64,000 bases of DNA, taken from Lithospermum erythrorhizon. Lineage: Eukaryota > Streptophyta > Magnoliopsida > Boraginales > Boraginaceae. The notes beneath the pieces were generated by a model. That model made no database searches and was not told where the DNA came from. It worked only from the letters and a program-made list of their open reading frames with translations. Position numbers and translations under genes: made by a program. The stretch is taken from NCBI GenBank assembly GCA_019722365.1, contig JADFUC010000954.1:558001-622000 (forward strand), written 5' to 3'. Of this stretch, positions 23,650 to 35,480 are shown piece by piece; the stretch's first letter is position 1, and each line of letters opens with the position of its first letter.

Positions 23650-24309
23650 TGTCCAGGGAACGTCTAAATAGAAAGTCGAGGTTATGGTTTGTGGCTTTTT
23701 TTCTATTCTGTTTTCGCGTTGGTAATGCTTTCGACAATTCTTACACTTTCGGATGCTCAAGGCCTTGGGCCTGGTGTTCACATTTGGTTGTCCTAAATGC
23801 ATTCGGGTTTATGAGTGCGAACTAAATTGTCGAACGTCTGGTTAGTCTCAACCATCCTTGTTACTTGTGAAAAGGAATCAGTCTTGAGGAATTCGTAATG
23901 ACCCTTGATTAGTTATTAAACGATGAATTACATTTTTCTGCCAAAAACAATAACAATTAATCATAGGTTCAAAACAGGAGAAGCAACAAGCTCTTATACA
24001 TCACTTTAGGATTATTTTGTCCTATTTTTATAGGGTCAAGGATAGTTTCCGTAAAACACGAGGCCCTAGTGAAAGCGTTGAGCGCACTCGGCACAAAGGT
24101 GTTATGCTATTCGTGTCGCTTGAAATCGCGGGATATGCACCGAGCCTCGGCCCGACCCGTACTTATAGTTTTCGCCAAATCGATTAAATGCGAGATTCTT
24201 TCTAGGAGGAGTTGACCATGTGGTAAGAGAAAGTCGGGAGTGAGAAATTTGTAATACATAACTAAATTATGCACATTCGTTAAATTTTTGAATTCCTCTT
24301 CACAGCCAT
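23650..24309. other. Intergenic 3' flank
   Basis: No gene recognised. Short open frames on both strands have no family resemblance. Confidence 0.5.
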
Positions 24310-24522
24310 AAATTAGAAATGAAAAATAGTCAAAAATACGGTGAAATGTAGAATTACAATTAATTGAAACTATATCATTGGTTGGTTGATAATTTAATAA
24401 CAAAATATAGACAAAAAGTACAATGAAAATGTAGAATTATAATTTTCTATGCTAGAAAGATAATTAATTTGAAACAAAAAATTGATCTAGAAAGATAAGT
24501 AAATAGAAACGGAGGGAGTATA
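24310..24522 (+). repeat. Repeat A, copy 1 (with 34345-34560)
   Basis: Shares with 34345-34560 the blocks AATGTAGAAT, ACAATTAATT, TATATCATTGGTTGGTTGAT and AGATAAGTAAAT, and ends in GGAGGGAGTAT or GGAAGGAGTA. An internal motif (TAGTCAAAAATAC...GAAAATGTAGAAT) occurs twice. The CGGAGGGAGTA end suggests a MITE. Confidence 0.7.
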
Positions 24523-24524
24523 CT

Positions 24525-25445
24525 TCAGATCTAAATAATATATTACAATATATATAAAAGTAAGAACACTTACGATTTCTTGAGTGTCGGCCCAATAATC
24601 TTTCACGAAGCCTACTTTGAATTCTAATTGCTAGCATCACAAAAATGGAAATGCCTACAGTTGGTTCTTGTAGGGAGAGGTTGAATCACGTCTTTGAGTC
24701 TGTAGAGCAGCGTTAGCAATTGGATGGAATTATCAAGCAAGAATTTCAATCTTGCGCTTGATAAGTTTTAAACTCTCCGTAGAGAAAGGGAGGGAGGCCG
24801 AAAAATTCTTTTGGTGGCTAGGTTTTTTTTTGTTGTTGTGATGTGTTATGAAAAACTAATAAACCTCACTTATATAGAGGCTCATTATTTAACCTAAAGC
24901 CCAATCGAATAGTTAATGAGCCGCCTCGTTTAATTTAATTAAACCGTTAAGTAAATTAAACATTAACAAGTTATTAATAAGTAACTAACAAGTTACTTAC
25001 GAGCTCAATTAACTATTGAATTAATTCAACTAACTAGTTAATCAATTCGGGTTTGTTCGATTTATATTTTATTATCAATGTAAAATTCCCGATTAAGAAT
25101 ATTCGTTGATTACAATCAACTCTCAATTTAGCAAATACTTTTTTATTTCATACATGAAATATAACTCCAACGTCACTATATGTGTGAGCCTTACAGGCTG
25201 AGATAATAACAACGCCTATAATAAGATAATGAGCCATTAATATTGACTACATATCGGTTATCATGAGATCTAGCAATCTCGCGTAACCACTTGGTATCAT
25301 TGAGAACCCGACTAGTAATTACAATTACTATGTGAATGTTCCGTTTATGTAATCACATTTACTAAAATAGTAAATGAATTATTTACAATAATTATCATGA
25401 TAAGGCACAATAAGTAAATAAATAGCTTATTGATTTCCAACCGGA
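24525..25445 (-). repeat. LTR-like direct repeat, left copy
   Basis: Aligns with 32370-33290 along its whole length. Examples are CAGATCTAAATAATATATTA at its start, GAGCTCAATTAACTATTGAA in the middle and ATAATAACAACG further on. The left edge abuts repeat A abruptly and lacks about 70 bases present in the right copy. Interpreted as the 3' LTR of a minus-strand retrotransposon. Confidence 0.65.
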
Positions 25446-28400
25446 CTTAGTTGCCGCCAGGCCGATTACTTTACTTTTTGTCTCGCGATCTACAGTCACC
25501 CGAGGCTAACCATAAGAAATGTGTACATTGGCTTACCCACTTTCTTTACTTTCGAACTGAAACCATGATTCTTGAGAGGCCTAAGATCTACTTCTTTGTT
25601 ACCGTAGTAGGCGCATGAATCCGCGGACGATCTTTGGAGGTAGGACCCTCAGCGCGTCGGGTGACGAGTATGCGTCCCCATGCGGCCGGAATTTCCCAGC
25701 GGCACCAATAAAGTAAAAATACAAATAAAGTTATGACATTCAATCTCATATTGCAAGAAATCCAAATCAAGGATGGATAAAATCTCTATAATATATAAGC
25801 ATCTATACATACTTACTATGTCATAACATGTCTTTGCTATACTCCCCGGCTTAAAGGCGGGCGTTTGACATAGTCAAGACCACTGTGACTAAAGCCTGTA
25901 TAGGTAATTATATACGAGATTCTAAGAATCTCTAAACTTGAACATTTCTAAGCAAAATTCACAAGACACGGATATCGTATCTTCTATGATTTTCGGCGGT
26001 CAAACCCCGGCTCCTCAGTCATACAAGCGGCTTGACCCATAAAATTGATTAGACTTAAAGCTCTTATGATCCAAGAAATCGATCATGTCCCGACATTATG
26101 TTGAATTCGTCAAATGCTAGTTGCTCCCGAAACCATCGGCGTCGACCCGAGGGTGAAATGGCTATCTTCGTTTCTAGGCTTGAAGAAGAGGGTTCTCTTG
26201 TCGGCGCTCACAGTTGCCTCTGCAGAAACTTCTGAGTTGCAGCAGGATTTATTATTTCAACCAGCGTGAAACAATAAATAACTATATGAATGAATGCGTA
26301 TTCATATGTGTAGTTAACAATCAAATTGTAAAACAAGAACTACGCTGTGTCCGATTGCTTAACTTGCTTTCGGAAGGTAAGTGGCAGAGAGCCACGGTAA
26401 GATGGGTATAGCGGATCAAATCTTTCAAAGAGACATGAGATTCGAGGGGTCTACATTTGACCCCAAAAAGCCCCAATTTGAACATTGCGTTGTTGATTTC
26501 TTAACAATCTCGTGAAATTAAACTTTGATTTAATCACGGAAGAATATATAAACTCACAGAGATGCTTGCTCGAGTCACGCAGGATCCTTAAGCTTGCATG
26601 AATCTTTTAGGTCCTTTAGGACAAGCAAAGCGAGGAAAGCGGTGTACAATCACGTTCTTAACTTGACTCTTTACAGTAGTGCTTTATCCATCGCTCTCGA
26701 CCATGGAATGTGATAATTTGAGATTCTCCGAGATATAGTAAATACATACAACTATAGGCAAAATGGATTTTGAAAAACCTTTTATCATAAGCTTTGCCTT
26801 GAAATTATGGGCGTTACCATACGTCAGTTTATTTTTCAAATACCCGATTCTGTTCGGTGGTCGAGGCCGCTAGTTAAAGTGTAAGGAACTAGCTTCTCGT
26901 TTTCCAGGTATATATAAAAAGACTATTTAGGGTTTATGGCGGTTATCCATTTCTCGCGCCGAAGGTTATTATTGGGCGGAGTTTGCTGAATTAAAGCATG
27001 TTAAAACACATCTATCTGATTAAATGTATATTCTTTAATACGTTAATAACCTAAATTGACTCGTAATGTTGTATCGAGTTCAGAAACTTCTTTAGTTTAC
27101 TAAGTATACTGGGCTTAGCCACATTCATGAATTACTTGGCTATGATGTTCACATGAGACAAGCGCTCCATGACCTTATTCTCGCGTTCGGTTCGGTGAAG
27201 ACCCGACAAGCGGATCCGTTCCACTGATTATAGTTACCTCATTCTCTTGAAACTTACTACAAAGCGTATTCAGTCCCGTGAATACCTTTAGTAAAATCTC
27301 ACAATTCTTATTATGAGTCGTGCTATGTCGTAATTAAGTGATGTACAACGCATGATCGACGCAGCGTCTGATGATCGTATTACCGTATAATAGATTCCAA
27401 CCAGCTACCGATCCGCGTGAGGTCACTTGCTTGTGAGCGGACTCAAATATGGTACTTGTCGATAAGAGAATACGTCTATCGCAAATTTGTCAATGCATAG
27501 ATTTATTCGCGCCGAGCCGCTGGCGCATTATGCAGGTATGGCCAGATGTCGTAAGCATATTTACGTGACTATTATACATATGTCACATATATGTATCGGC
27601 CTATGAAATGTACAAGAATCAATTCAATACCATGCACTCTCAATGTTGTATATGATTCATTTAGTACACAATGTGTAAAAATATTATGTGTAATTGTGCT
27701 CCCGGTAATCTTTGAGGAACTCGAGGTTCATCTTATTAAGCCCACTTTTTATTTCAATCAAAATATCGAATGAAGATTCTAACTCCGTTATATTGTATCT
27801 CGAGTTTACAACAGTTCGCGATAGTATAATCGTTTTTTCTTCTTATTCGTTTGAGATGTGAAGCTTCGATAACAATTTCAAACATCCATAAATCAGCGAT
27901 GGAATTTACTTAGGAACATTACATGGATCATTTCGGCTTAAACCGCATGTTCTGACACATAGGTGATAATTAATAAGAAAAAATTTAAAATATAGACATG
28001 TGCATAGTCAACTGAATACATTCAACTTGGTCAAAACCAAATATTTGATTCTTATGACTATATGTTCATTAATGGAATTCGTTTCTTACTTCTGATGAAT
28101 CACCATCTAGAAGGTAAATAGAGTGAGTTATATACTTTCATTTCGTGTATTCCCAATTCTATCTCGCTCGGATGACCTTAAGTTATCTATTCGAGTATGA
28201 TTTATTCATATCATCATGTCTCTCTTTGCATCGAGGCGTTAACAATCATCGGGAATTCTAACATAATATTCTGATATAAAGCGAAGAGGTTCTAACACTA
28301 GATTGTGTCATGAGGAGCTTGAATACATTGAAGTCATATATTTACTTTCACCCTTTATACTTTATAATGAATATACTTTACATACAATAAATTATAATTC

Positions 28401-28626
28401 TATAGTAGATGGAAATAAATACCAGTTTCCTTCTGATTATGTACATGATGACATAATCTCAATAATAGATCCCGTGTTAAATTATGTCTACTTCAGTGAT
28501 ATAATATTAAATTGTCCATTCGAGAAATTTCACGTTTGTTTGTCAAACATAAGTCTTAAGTTGTCTCACAGTTGAGCATGAATAAATTTAATTTAAAGGT
28601 AAGTGCAATAATTTTGATATATGAAT

Positions 28627-28850
28627 TTATTCTATTCATTGTGTTTCAACTACATTGAACACAATTCTTACTTGTATCACTCAACTAGTGACACGTCTAA
28701 GGTAGAATGGAAGTACTTTAAATTTATACAAAATTGAAAGATTTTATCCGTTGTGTTTTAACTTCATTAAACACAATTCTTTACTACGTATCTTATCAAG
28801 TACACTTTTAAGATCAGAATGATGTCTCATTCCTCGGAAAATACATTACT
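28627..28850 (+). repeat. Two diverged tandem units of about 115 bp
   Basis: GTGTTTCAACTACATTGAAC ACAATTCTT in the first unit matches GTGTTTTAACTTCATTAAAC ACAATTCTT in the second. Both are followed by a TATC/TCAA...GTAC or GTGAC block and then AGAATGGA or AGAATGATG. Confidence 0.65.
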
Positions 28851-30924
28851 CGTCTCGATGATATTTAATTCAGAACTTGATAGTATTTATATGGTCCTCC
28901 CCTTACTCTTATCAATTTTGATGTATCATTCAATGACATATATTCTCGATCAACTTGTATGTGAACATACAAACTAGGCCAAGATTATCGGACCTCCCAC
29001 TATGTCTAGTAGGAGTTGAGTTAGTTTACCTTTGCAAGATTGAACTCAAGTCTTGTTAAAGTCATGTTTCACAAGTATTACTCAATTATTTGTTATTCAA
29101 AATATCATATCCTTTTAAGAAAAATAGAAAAACATTCCTCTAATCAGAATCACCTAATACATAGATGCAAATGTGTAGGCGTCCATATTAAATATGACAT
29201 CATCTTCTACTCATATAGGTCCGAAAGCAGGTTTGAAATTTGACCGTTCATGGATGATTCAAGCGTATTGCTCTTATAATGTAGTCACATATCATTACAT
29301 AAAAGCTCAATTATCTTTCCTTCTGCCTTGTTTTCCGGCTACTACTATACTTGGCTCGTAACCATGATAAAAATCATAATGAGGTTTAGCCATAATGACA
29401 TAATGACTTTGATACCATTTTCGATAGAAAATCATTTGAGATATGAGGTTTTATCAAACCTCTCTTTCTGTTTCTCAAGTATTACTTAATATCCTTCTTT
29501 TTGTGCTTAGTGATTTAAATAATGAAGTTAATCATTAACTTCAAATTATAGTTCTTCATGCACTTTCATTGTACAAGGCCAATTAATGCGAACTAAAGTA
29601 GACAATATTGCTTATTAGTTACCTGAACCCTGAGCTTATGTTTAAATATTTATTCATGAACTAAGTTCATCATGTTGGTGAAACTAAATACCAATGACAT
29701 GTCTTGAGATGTAAATACACAATACTCTAGATCATCCAACGGTTTTCTCAATTGAGTTATAAAAGAGATTAAACTATTCATTTAATACTTGTATGGTGGC
29801 TAAGAGACAATATAACATGTAGTCTTACGTAGTATGTCAGCTCTAATTGAGATCAAAATTAATTACCTCTCAATCACATCATGTGACGTTGTTCACTTGA
29901 ACCTAAGTTCATGTAACGTGTCCACATGATTAAAGTCAAGTCTTAGAAGGTTGTGGTACTTTCGATGTTTATTAACTTATTAGCATCTGACCGTTTTTCA
30001 ATGGCTTATGAAGGAAAATACATTAGCATTTATAACTTATTTATATTACCACAGTTTATGGATTTCTCCTTAACTTGTTTTATTTCACATTATAAAGTTA
30101 TATATGTGATTTGTCCAATTAACGATAATAAACAGATAAGCGATGCGTACTTGATCGCAATAGGAAAAATGCAATTAAAGATAGTGTACTTCAAAAATAT
30201 TCTAACATATTTTACAAACAAATGTAAAACATTATACTCATACTTAAAATCTCACAAAATATACAAGGTATCCAAGATCCATTGTGGTTGGAATCAAGCG
30301 GCCTTGTTGCATACATTTTGAATCCAGGCTTTAACGATAGATTAACTAATCAATTGTGTACGCGTACTGACTCTTGGATGGTAACACTCTGCTTGGTCTT
30401 CTGGCGACGATGCTCGCGAGCCTCACGAAGCGTTAGTGGAAATCGGCAGTTAATTTCTGATTAAACCCGTCACATTAAAGCCGCGGCCCAGTGGAAATCA
30501 ACCTCAACGTGATCCGTTTGTAAATTTTGTCGCGACAACTAGTCGCTTTGCCCGTCGCGTGATTGTGCACGATGGCGCGTGATAAGTTGACTTTAAATTA
30601 GCTTGATATTTTGCTTAAATTTAATTATTATTCAACATGTATAATAGACATACTCAAGTAATATGCACATCATGAAAAATAAAACAAATAATACACATTA
30701 AGGAGATATATGATATGACTCTAAAATAAAATAGACCTATTCTGATACTTTTACAAGGAAGTGTAGTACTAACATAAGACCATATTTCAACATTTTTTAC
30801 AAAGGTATGGTCGCGTGATGCTTGACTTAGAAAACTTCTTTGCCAAATGTCGTCTTGGTGAAGCATGCATCTTGATACATTTATTTCTTAACTTGACTAA
30901 GGCAATGCGATTTGTGGGTAAAAA

Positions 30925-30953
30925 AAATATATAAATAAATAAATAAATAAATA
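30925..30953. repeat. AAAT microsatellite
   Basis: Six or so AAAT units in a row. Confidence 0.8.
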
Positions 30954-31049
30954 GAGCTGGTGATGGTTTTACAATGAATAAGCGGTTCGTACCGTATTTA
31001 AATAAAATACAAAACTATGTCGTATCAAAATATCTCGTTTCCATTCTCG

Positions 31050-31103
31050 TTTACAATATATATATATATTATATATATAATATATAATATATATATATAT
31101 ATG
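31050..31103. repeat. AT/TATA microsatellite
   Basis: Nearly pure alternating AT with a few AA/TT breaks. It can fold on itself. Confidence 0.85.
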
Positions 31104-32297
31104 CAAGAAATTAAAATCACGTAACATGGATTTATACATATATATATTAAATGAAAATAGAAAACATGTTCATCGAATAATCCGTATTAAAATAAATATA
31201 TATAATTAATACTATCTTTAAAATAGATAAAATTAAATATCGTGTTTGTCTGAGTGTATAGTATATTTAAATAATTATTCCAAGTTAATATAAGTAGTTA
31301 CAAGTATTTATATTAAATCACACTTTATTTTAGTTTCAACGTTACATGTGATTTACTAACACTCTAATAAATATTAAATGTGCTAATAACTAAAAGGGAA
31401 AGTTTTAATCAATTTCCAAATCATGAAAAGTCATGAAAATATTTCCATACTCAAATAATGATTTGTGTGCATTAAAATTCGAAAATCAAAATTACCAAAA
31501 TAGAAAATACTAATTAAATAGAATTTTAGTTAAGGTAAGATTTTAAACTAAAACCTACCACCAAACTTAAAATGATTAGATACTTTGTCCTTTAGGCTCA
31601 CATGTACAGCGCCTCGTATTAAAGGGATGACGTGATTTACGTAGTTGTTGACATAGTCCTATTCAACACGGATGAGTCCTACAAACAGAAGGAAGGCAGT
31701 AGTACATTTTAGTAGTTTTAGGATTTTGGTTTAATTCAATTTATTTTTCAAAATTGATTTGAATGAGTTAAACTTAACCAAATCACTTGATTTTTGAAAT
31801 GTAGATTCTCTGAACCAAAATAAAATTTTGACAATTGGAATTTTGCAAAACTAATTTTTAGATTTCGAGTTATTCATGTTTTAAAATATAAAATAATTAA
31901 TTTCCAAAATTGTTTTGAGGGACTTAACGAATTCAAAAAATTCTGGAAAATTTGTGAAGAACCCTAATTTTAAATACAGTCTCTACATAAATTATTTTTG
32001 TCAAATTCAACATTTAATACACACGATTAAAAACTTTTATTTTATTGGTTTACGCAACACATAAAATCAATCCATTTTATTACATAAACATAAAACCAAT
32101 TGTGTAAATTCATATATCCAATTCATGTAGAGTAAAATAACACCAATAAATAGAAAAATATTCATTCTAATAACCATGGCCGAATTTATTCAAATTTTAT
32201 TACATAAAATTAACCGGTTATCAATGAAAATTTAAGCAATTAAATGTTTAATAGATACAGATCAAAATATATAAAATTAAAGAGACTTTGATACCTT

Positions 32298-33290
32298 GAA
32301 GGAATTTTATATGCATAACTTGAATAAAATCAACTAAGCATATAAACAGGATCGCCTTAAATTATATATTTCAGATCTAAATAATATATTACAATATATA
32401 TATAAAAGTAAGAACACTACAATTTACAACGGAATTAATGAGAATCTTTGCAGGCGCATTTGAATTCTACAATTGCTAAGCGTCCACAAAAATGGAAATA
32501 CCTACACAGTTGGTTGCGGGAGAGGTTGAATCCAGTACTTGGGGTTGCTAGAACATGTTGGCAATTGAATGGAATATTAAATCAAGAATTTCAATCTTGC
32601 ACTTGACAATTTTCGGCTACTCCATGAAGGGAGGCGAAAAACTTCTATTAATTGGCAGGTTTTTTGATGTGTTGCCAAAGGCCTAATAAACCTCGGCTTA
32701 TATAGAGGTTAGATTTATTTAACTTTAAGCTCGGCCAGAATAGTTAGCTACGCTCGTTTAATTTAGGTAAGCAATTGAGAATTAAATTAAACTTAATAAA
32801 ATTATTAATAAATAACTAACAAGTTACTAACGAGCTCAATTAGCTATTGAATTAATTCAACTTAACTAGTTAATCAATTCGGGTTTGTCCAAAATTTATA
32901 TTTTACATTGCTCGATGTAAAATTCACGATTGAATGATAGATTGATTGATCAGCTCACGATTTAACAAATATTGTTTTTATTTCATACTGAAATATAACT
33001 CAACGTCACTTTATGGAACTTTCTAGGCTCGAGATAATAACAACGATATAATAATATAAGCAGGCTATTAATATTATTATATTAGTTATGCATGAGATAC
33101 AGCAATTTGGCATAACCCACACAGTATTACATCGTGAGAACTTCATTTAGTATTCTGATTCTTATGGTTGCTTGATATTTAAACTTATGTAATCCACAGA
33201 TCCACTAAGCATGCATGAATTGTTACAACAATTATCGCAATGGATATAATAAATGAAACCAATAACTATTGATTTCCCAATAGCAGGAGA
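32298..33290 (-). repeat. LTR-like direct repeat, right copy
   Basis: Fuller copy of the repeat at 24525-25445. It extends about 70 bases further left, to a TG just after the primer-binding-like motif. This is where the 5' LTR of a minus-strand element should begin. Similarity to the left copy stops near 33290. Many small indels separate the two copies, so the insertion is old or the copies differ in origin. Confidence 0.62.
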
Positions 33291-33959
33291 TGTAGCGAGT
33301 ATTTCTTTTGCTAGTTGGTATGCCCAGGGACACACAAGAAGCCCCTAGTAGATCGAGTTACACATGTATAACTAGAGAAGAGTGTTGAGTAAATATGCGC
33401 CCAACATTATTAGATCGACATATTTTCATGTAAATTTCATGTCCTCGACTATACTCAATTAGTTTGACATTCCCAGTTAGAGACTTGGGTTATAACCACA
33501 TGAATTATTAACAAGTTGCTCCCGGTGTGTAGATCTGGCGCATGTGAATTGTATTCAACAATTTTTCTTTTTTGATAATTAACATTATATTGAACTAAAG
33601 AGATATTTAGTGTATGATTACAACCTTCCGAGCTAAACATTAACAAATGGCCATAACTACTATTTTGATCTATTACAAAAGCCATTGAAGGCAACAAAAT
33701 TAGATCTAATAGGAGGATGTGTTTTAAAAAGTTCTTGAAATCCTTATAAAGTAGTAGTTTGCCAAAAAACATTACATTAATCCTTGATCAAGATATTCAA
33801 AAAGTGTTTCCATTCTTCATGCTTCTTCATCCATGAGAATAATTTAGTGAGTAGCTATGATAAAAAAGAATCCAGTACAAGATAGATAGTATAAGTAAAA
33901 GTATGCATTTTAAGTAACATGCTAAAGAAAATGGCTTTGGTTAAAATAATTACCATGAG

Positions 33960-34245
33960 GATTTGATCGTAATATTTTATTAGGTATGTATGAAATATTT
34001 AATTTTTTATAATTTTAATGCTCTTTGTTCGTGTTTTCACTGCTTTTATATCGCTTTATTTTTTCTGCTTTCTGTAACTTTGTGTAAATTCGTTGAATTA
34101 TATTCTCTCTTTTCACAATGTCAATAGAAAATAGATATTAATGGAAACATCGTTAATTTATGATTATAAACATGGTAAAAGGCACTTCACCTTAATTTAT
34201 ATGCATTAGCCTAGATAATCAATCTTTGTGAGGCGGAAGGAGTAT
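33960..34245. mobile_element. MITE related to 10934-11150
   Basis: Shares TATGAAATATTTAATTTTTT and the following ATGCTC/TACTC block with the MITE upstream of DAPF. It ends in GTGAGGCGGAAGGAGTATT, like that copy's GTGAGACGGAGGGAATA. The left end is degenerate. Confidence 0.55.
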
Positions 34246-34344
34246 TAATTTTTGTACAATTGATATAATATTAATTATTAAAATATCTTTCGCCGGGGAG
34301 CGTTTACTTGTCGTCGGCCGGAAGTATCTGCTGCCAAATCGAGA

Positions 34345-34560
34345 AGAATGAAAAGTAGTCGAAAGGTGAATTGAAAATGTAGAATGACAATTAATTAAAT
34401 CTATATCATTGGTTGGTTGATAATTAATAACAAAAATTAGTCAAAAATGCTTGATGAAAATGTAAAACATTAATTTTATCGTAGAATGACAATAAGCACA
34501 TGTCAATTTTTATTTAGAATGATAAGTAAATGTCACAGGAAGGAGTAAAATATAGATAAG
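34345..34560 (+). repeat. Repeat A, copy 2
   Basis: Diverged second copy of 24310-24522, in the same orientation. It lies about 1 kb beyond the right LTR-like repeat. Confidence 0.7.
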
Positions 34561-35480
34561 GAAAGAAAAATGAAAATAGAATAACAGGATAAATTAATAA
34601 GTAAAATAAGTGTAATGTAACATCTTTTCATATTAGATTATAATCTATCCCAACATCACATAAAAAATTAAAGGCCAAATTTAAAAACTCAACAAATACA
34701 AAATAGACAATTTTAACATATTTGACAAACAATATATAACTATCAAATATTATAATTTCTCCCACAAAGTGACATGTATATGTATTAACTACTCAATGTA
34801 AACGTAAGACTTTACAAAATAACTTATGATTGTCTGTTCCCACATTACATATTGGGTAGATGCAACGACCTACTAGAAGTAATCATAAATCAGAGAACAA
34901 AGAGAGAAACATACAATTCTAAAGTCTTGTTTTCCTTTCTTTTTTTGGATTGAGTCAAACTGTTATGTCAATTTCAAACACTTAAGAGTAAAAGTTTTGC
35001 CTCGTCGCATACATGTTAAAAGTCTGCATGCCTTAGGGCACAGAGGAACCATTCTGCATCCTGCTCTATCTTTTTACAAATGCAATACCAAAACTGTCGC
35101 CACTCATGAAAGAGTAGCATTAGAACAATCAATAATCGAAAACGAAGCATGAAAGAGAGATCATCTTCCTACTCCTACACTGCCTGATTTTTTCTTGAGC
35201 TGGTACCCGTCACTGATAAAATGCAACGCTACATCACATGTAGCAGAACTTGTTTACGGAGGGAGACGTGTGATGGGTTTTAAGTAGCTCACAAATTTGC
35301 ATTATTAAACTAGCAATGCAGAGTGCCATTCTCTTGATATTGAGCAGCAGAGGCCGTCAATACTCCTGAGGATTGAAGGCGATGTCCTCACTGGCTCACT
35401 CATTTCGTAGTACACCATGTCACCATCCATCAGGATATAATCTCAAATGGCTGAAGCTGCAGCGCCTCAGAGTACATGAA
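34561..35480. other. Intergenic and 3' UTR of the PHD gene
   Basis: No separate gene seen. The portion next to 35481 should be the 3' UTR of the minus-strand PHD/GNAT gene. Confidence 0.5.

Larger units (their letters stand above)
25446..32297 (-). mobile_element. Non-coding interior between two LTR-like repeats
   Basis: About 6.9 kb with no frame resembling gag, protease, integrase or reverse transcriptase on either strand. The longest open frames (28303-28575 and 29953-30321, plus strand) have no recognisable motif. Near 26100 the minus strand reads REQLAFDEFN, faintly like the end of a copia RNase H, but this is weak. Primer-binding-like sequence (GGTATCAAAGTC on the minus strand, resembling the initiator-tRNA site TGGTATCAGAGC) lies just inside the right repeat at about 32285-32297, and a second copy lies near 29407. 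About 115-bp tandem repeats lie at 28627-28850. The layout fits a large non-autonomous LTR element (LARD-like) or a badly decayed copia. Confidence 0.5.

Noticed and set aside
25270..25320. TGGTATCA inside the left LTR-like repeat as a plus-strand primer-binding site
   Set aside because: It lies within the repeated segment rather than just after it, and the matching position in the right copy is different.
28303..28575. Plus-strand 90-codon frame in the LTR-flanked block
   Set aside because: No recognisable motif and composition like surrounding AT-rich DNA; likely a chance frame. The same applies to 29953-30321.
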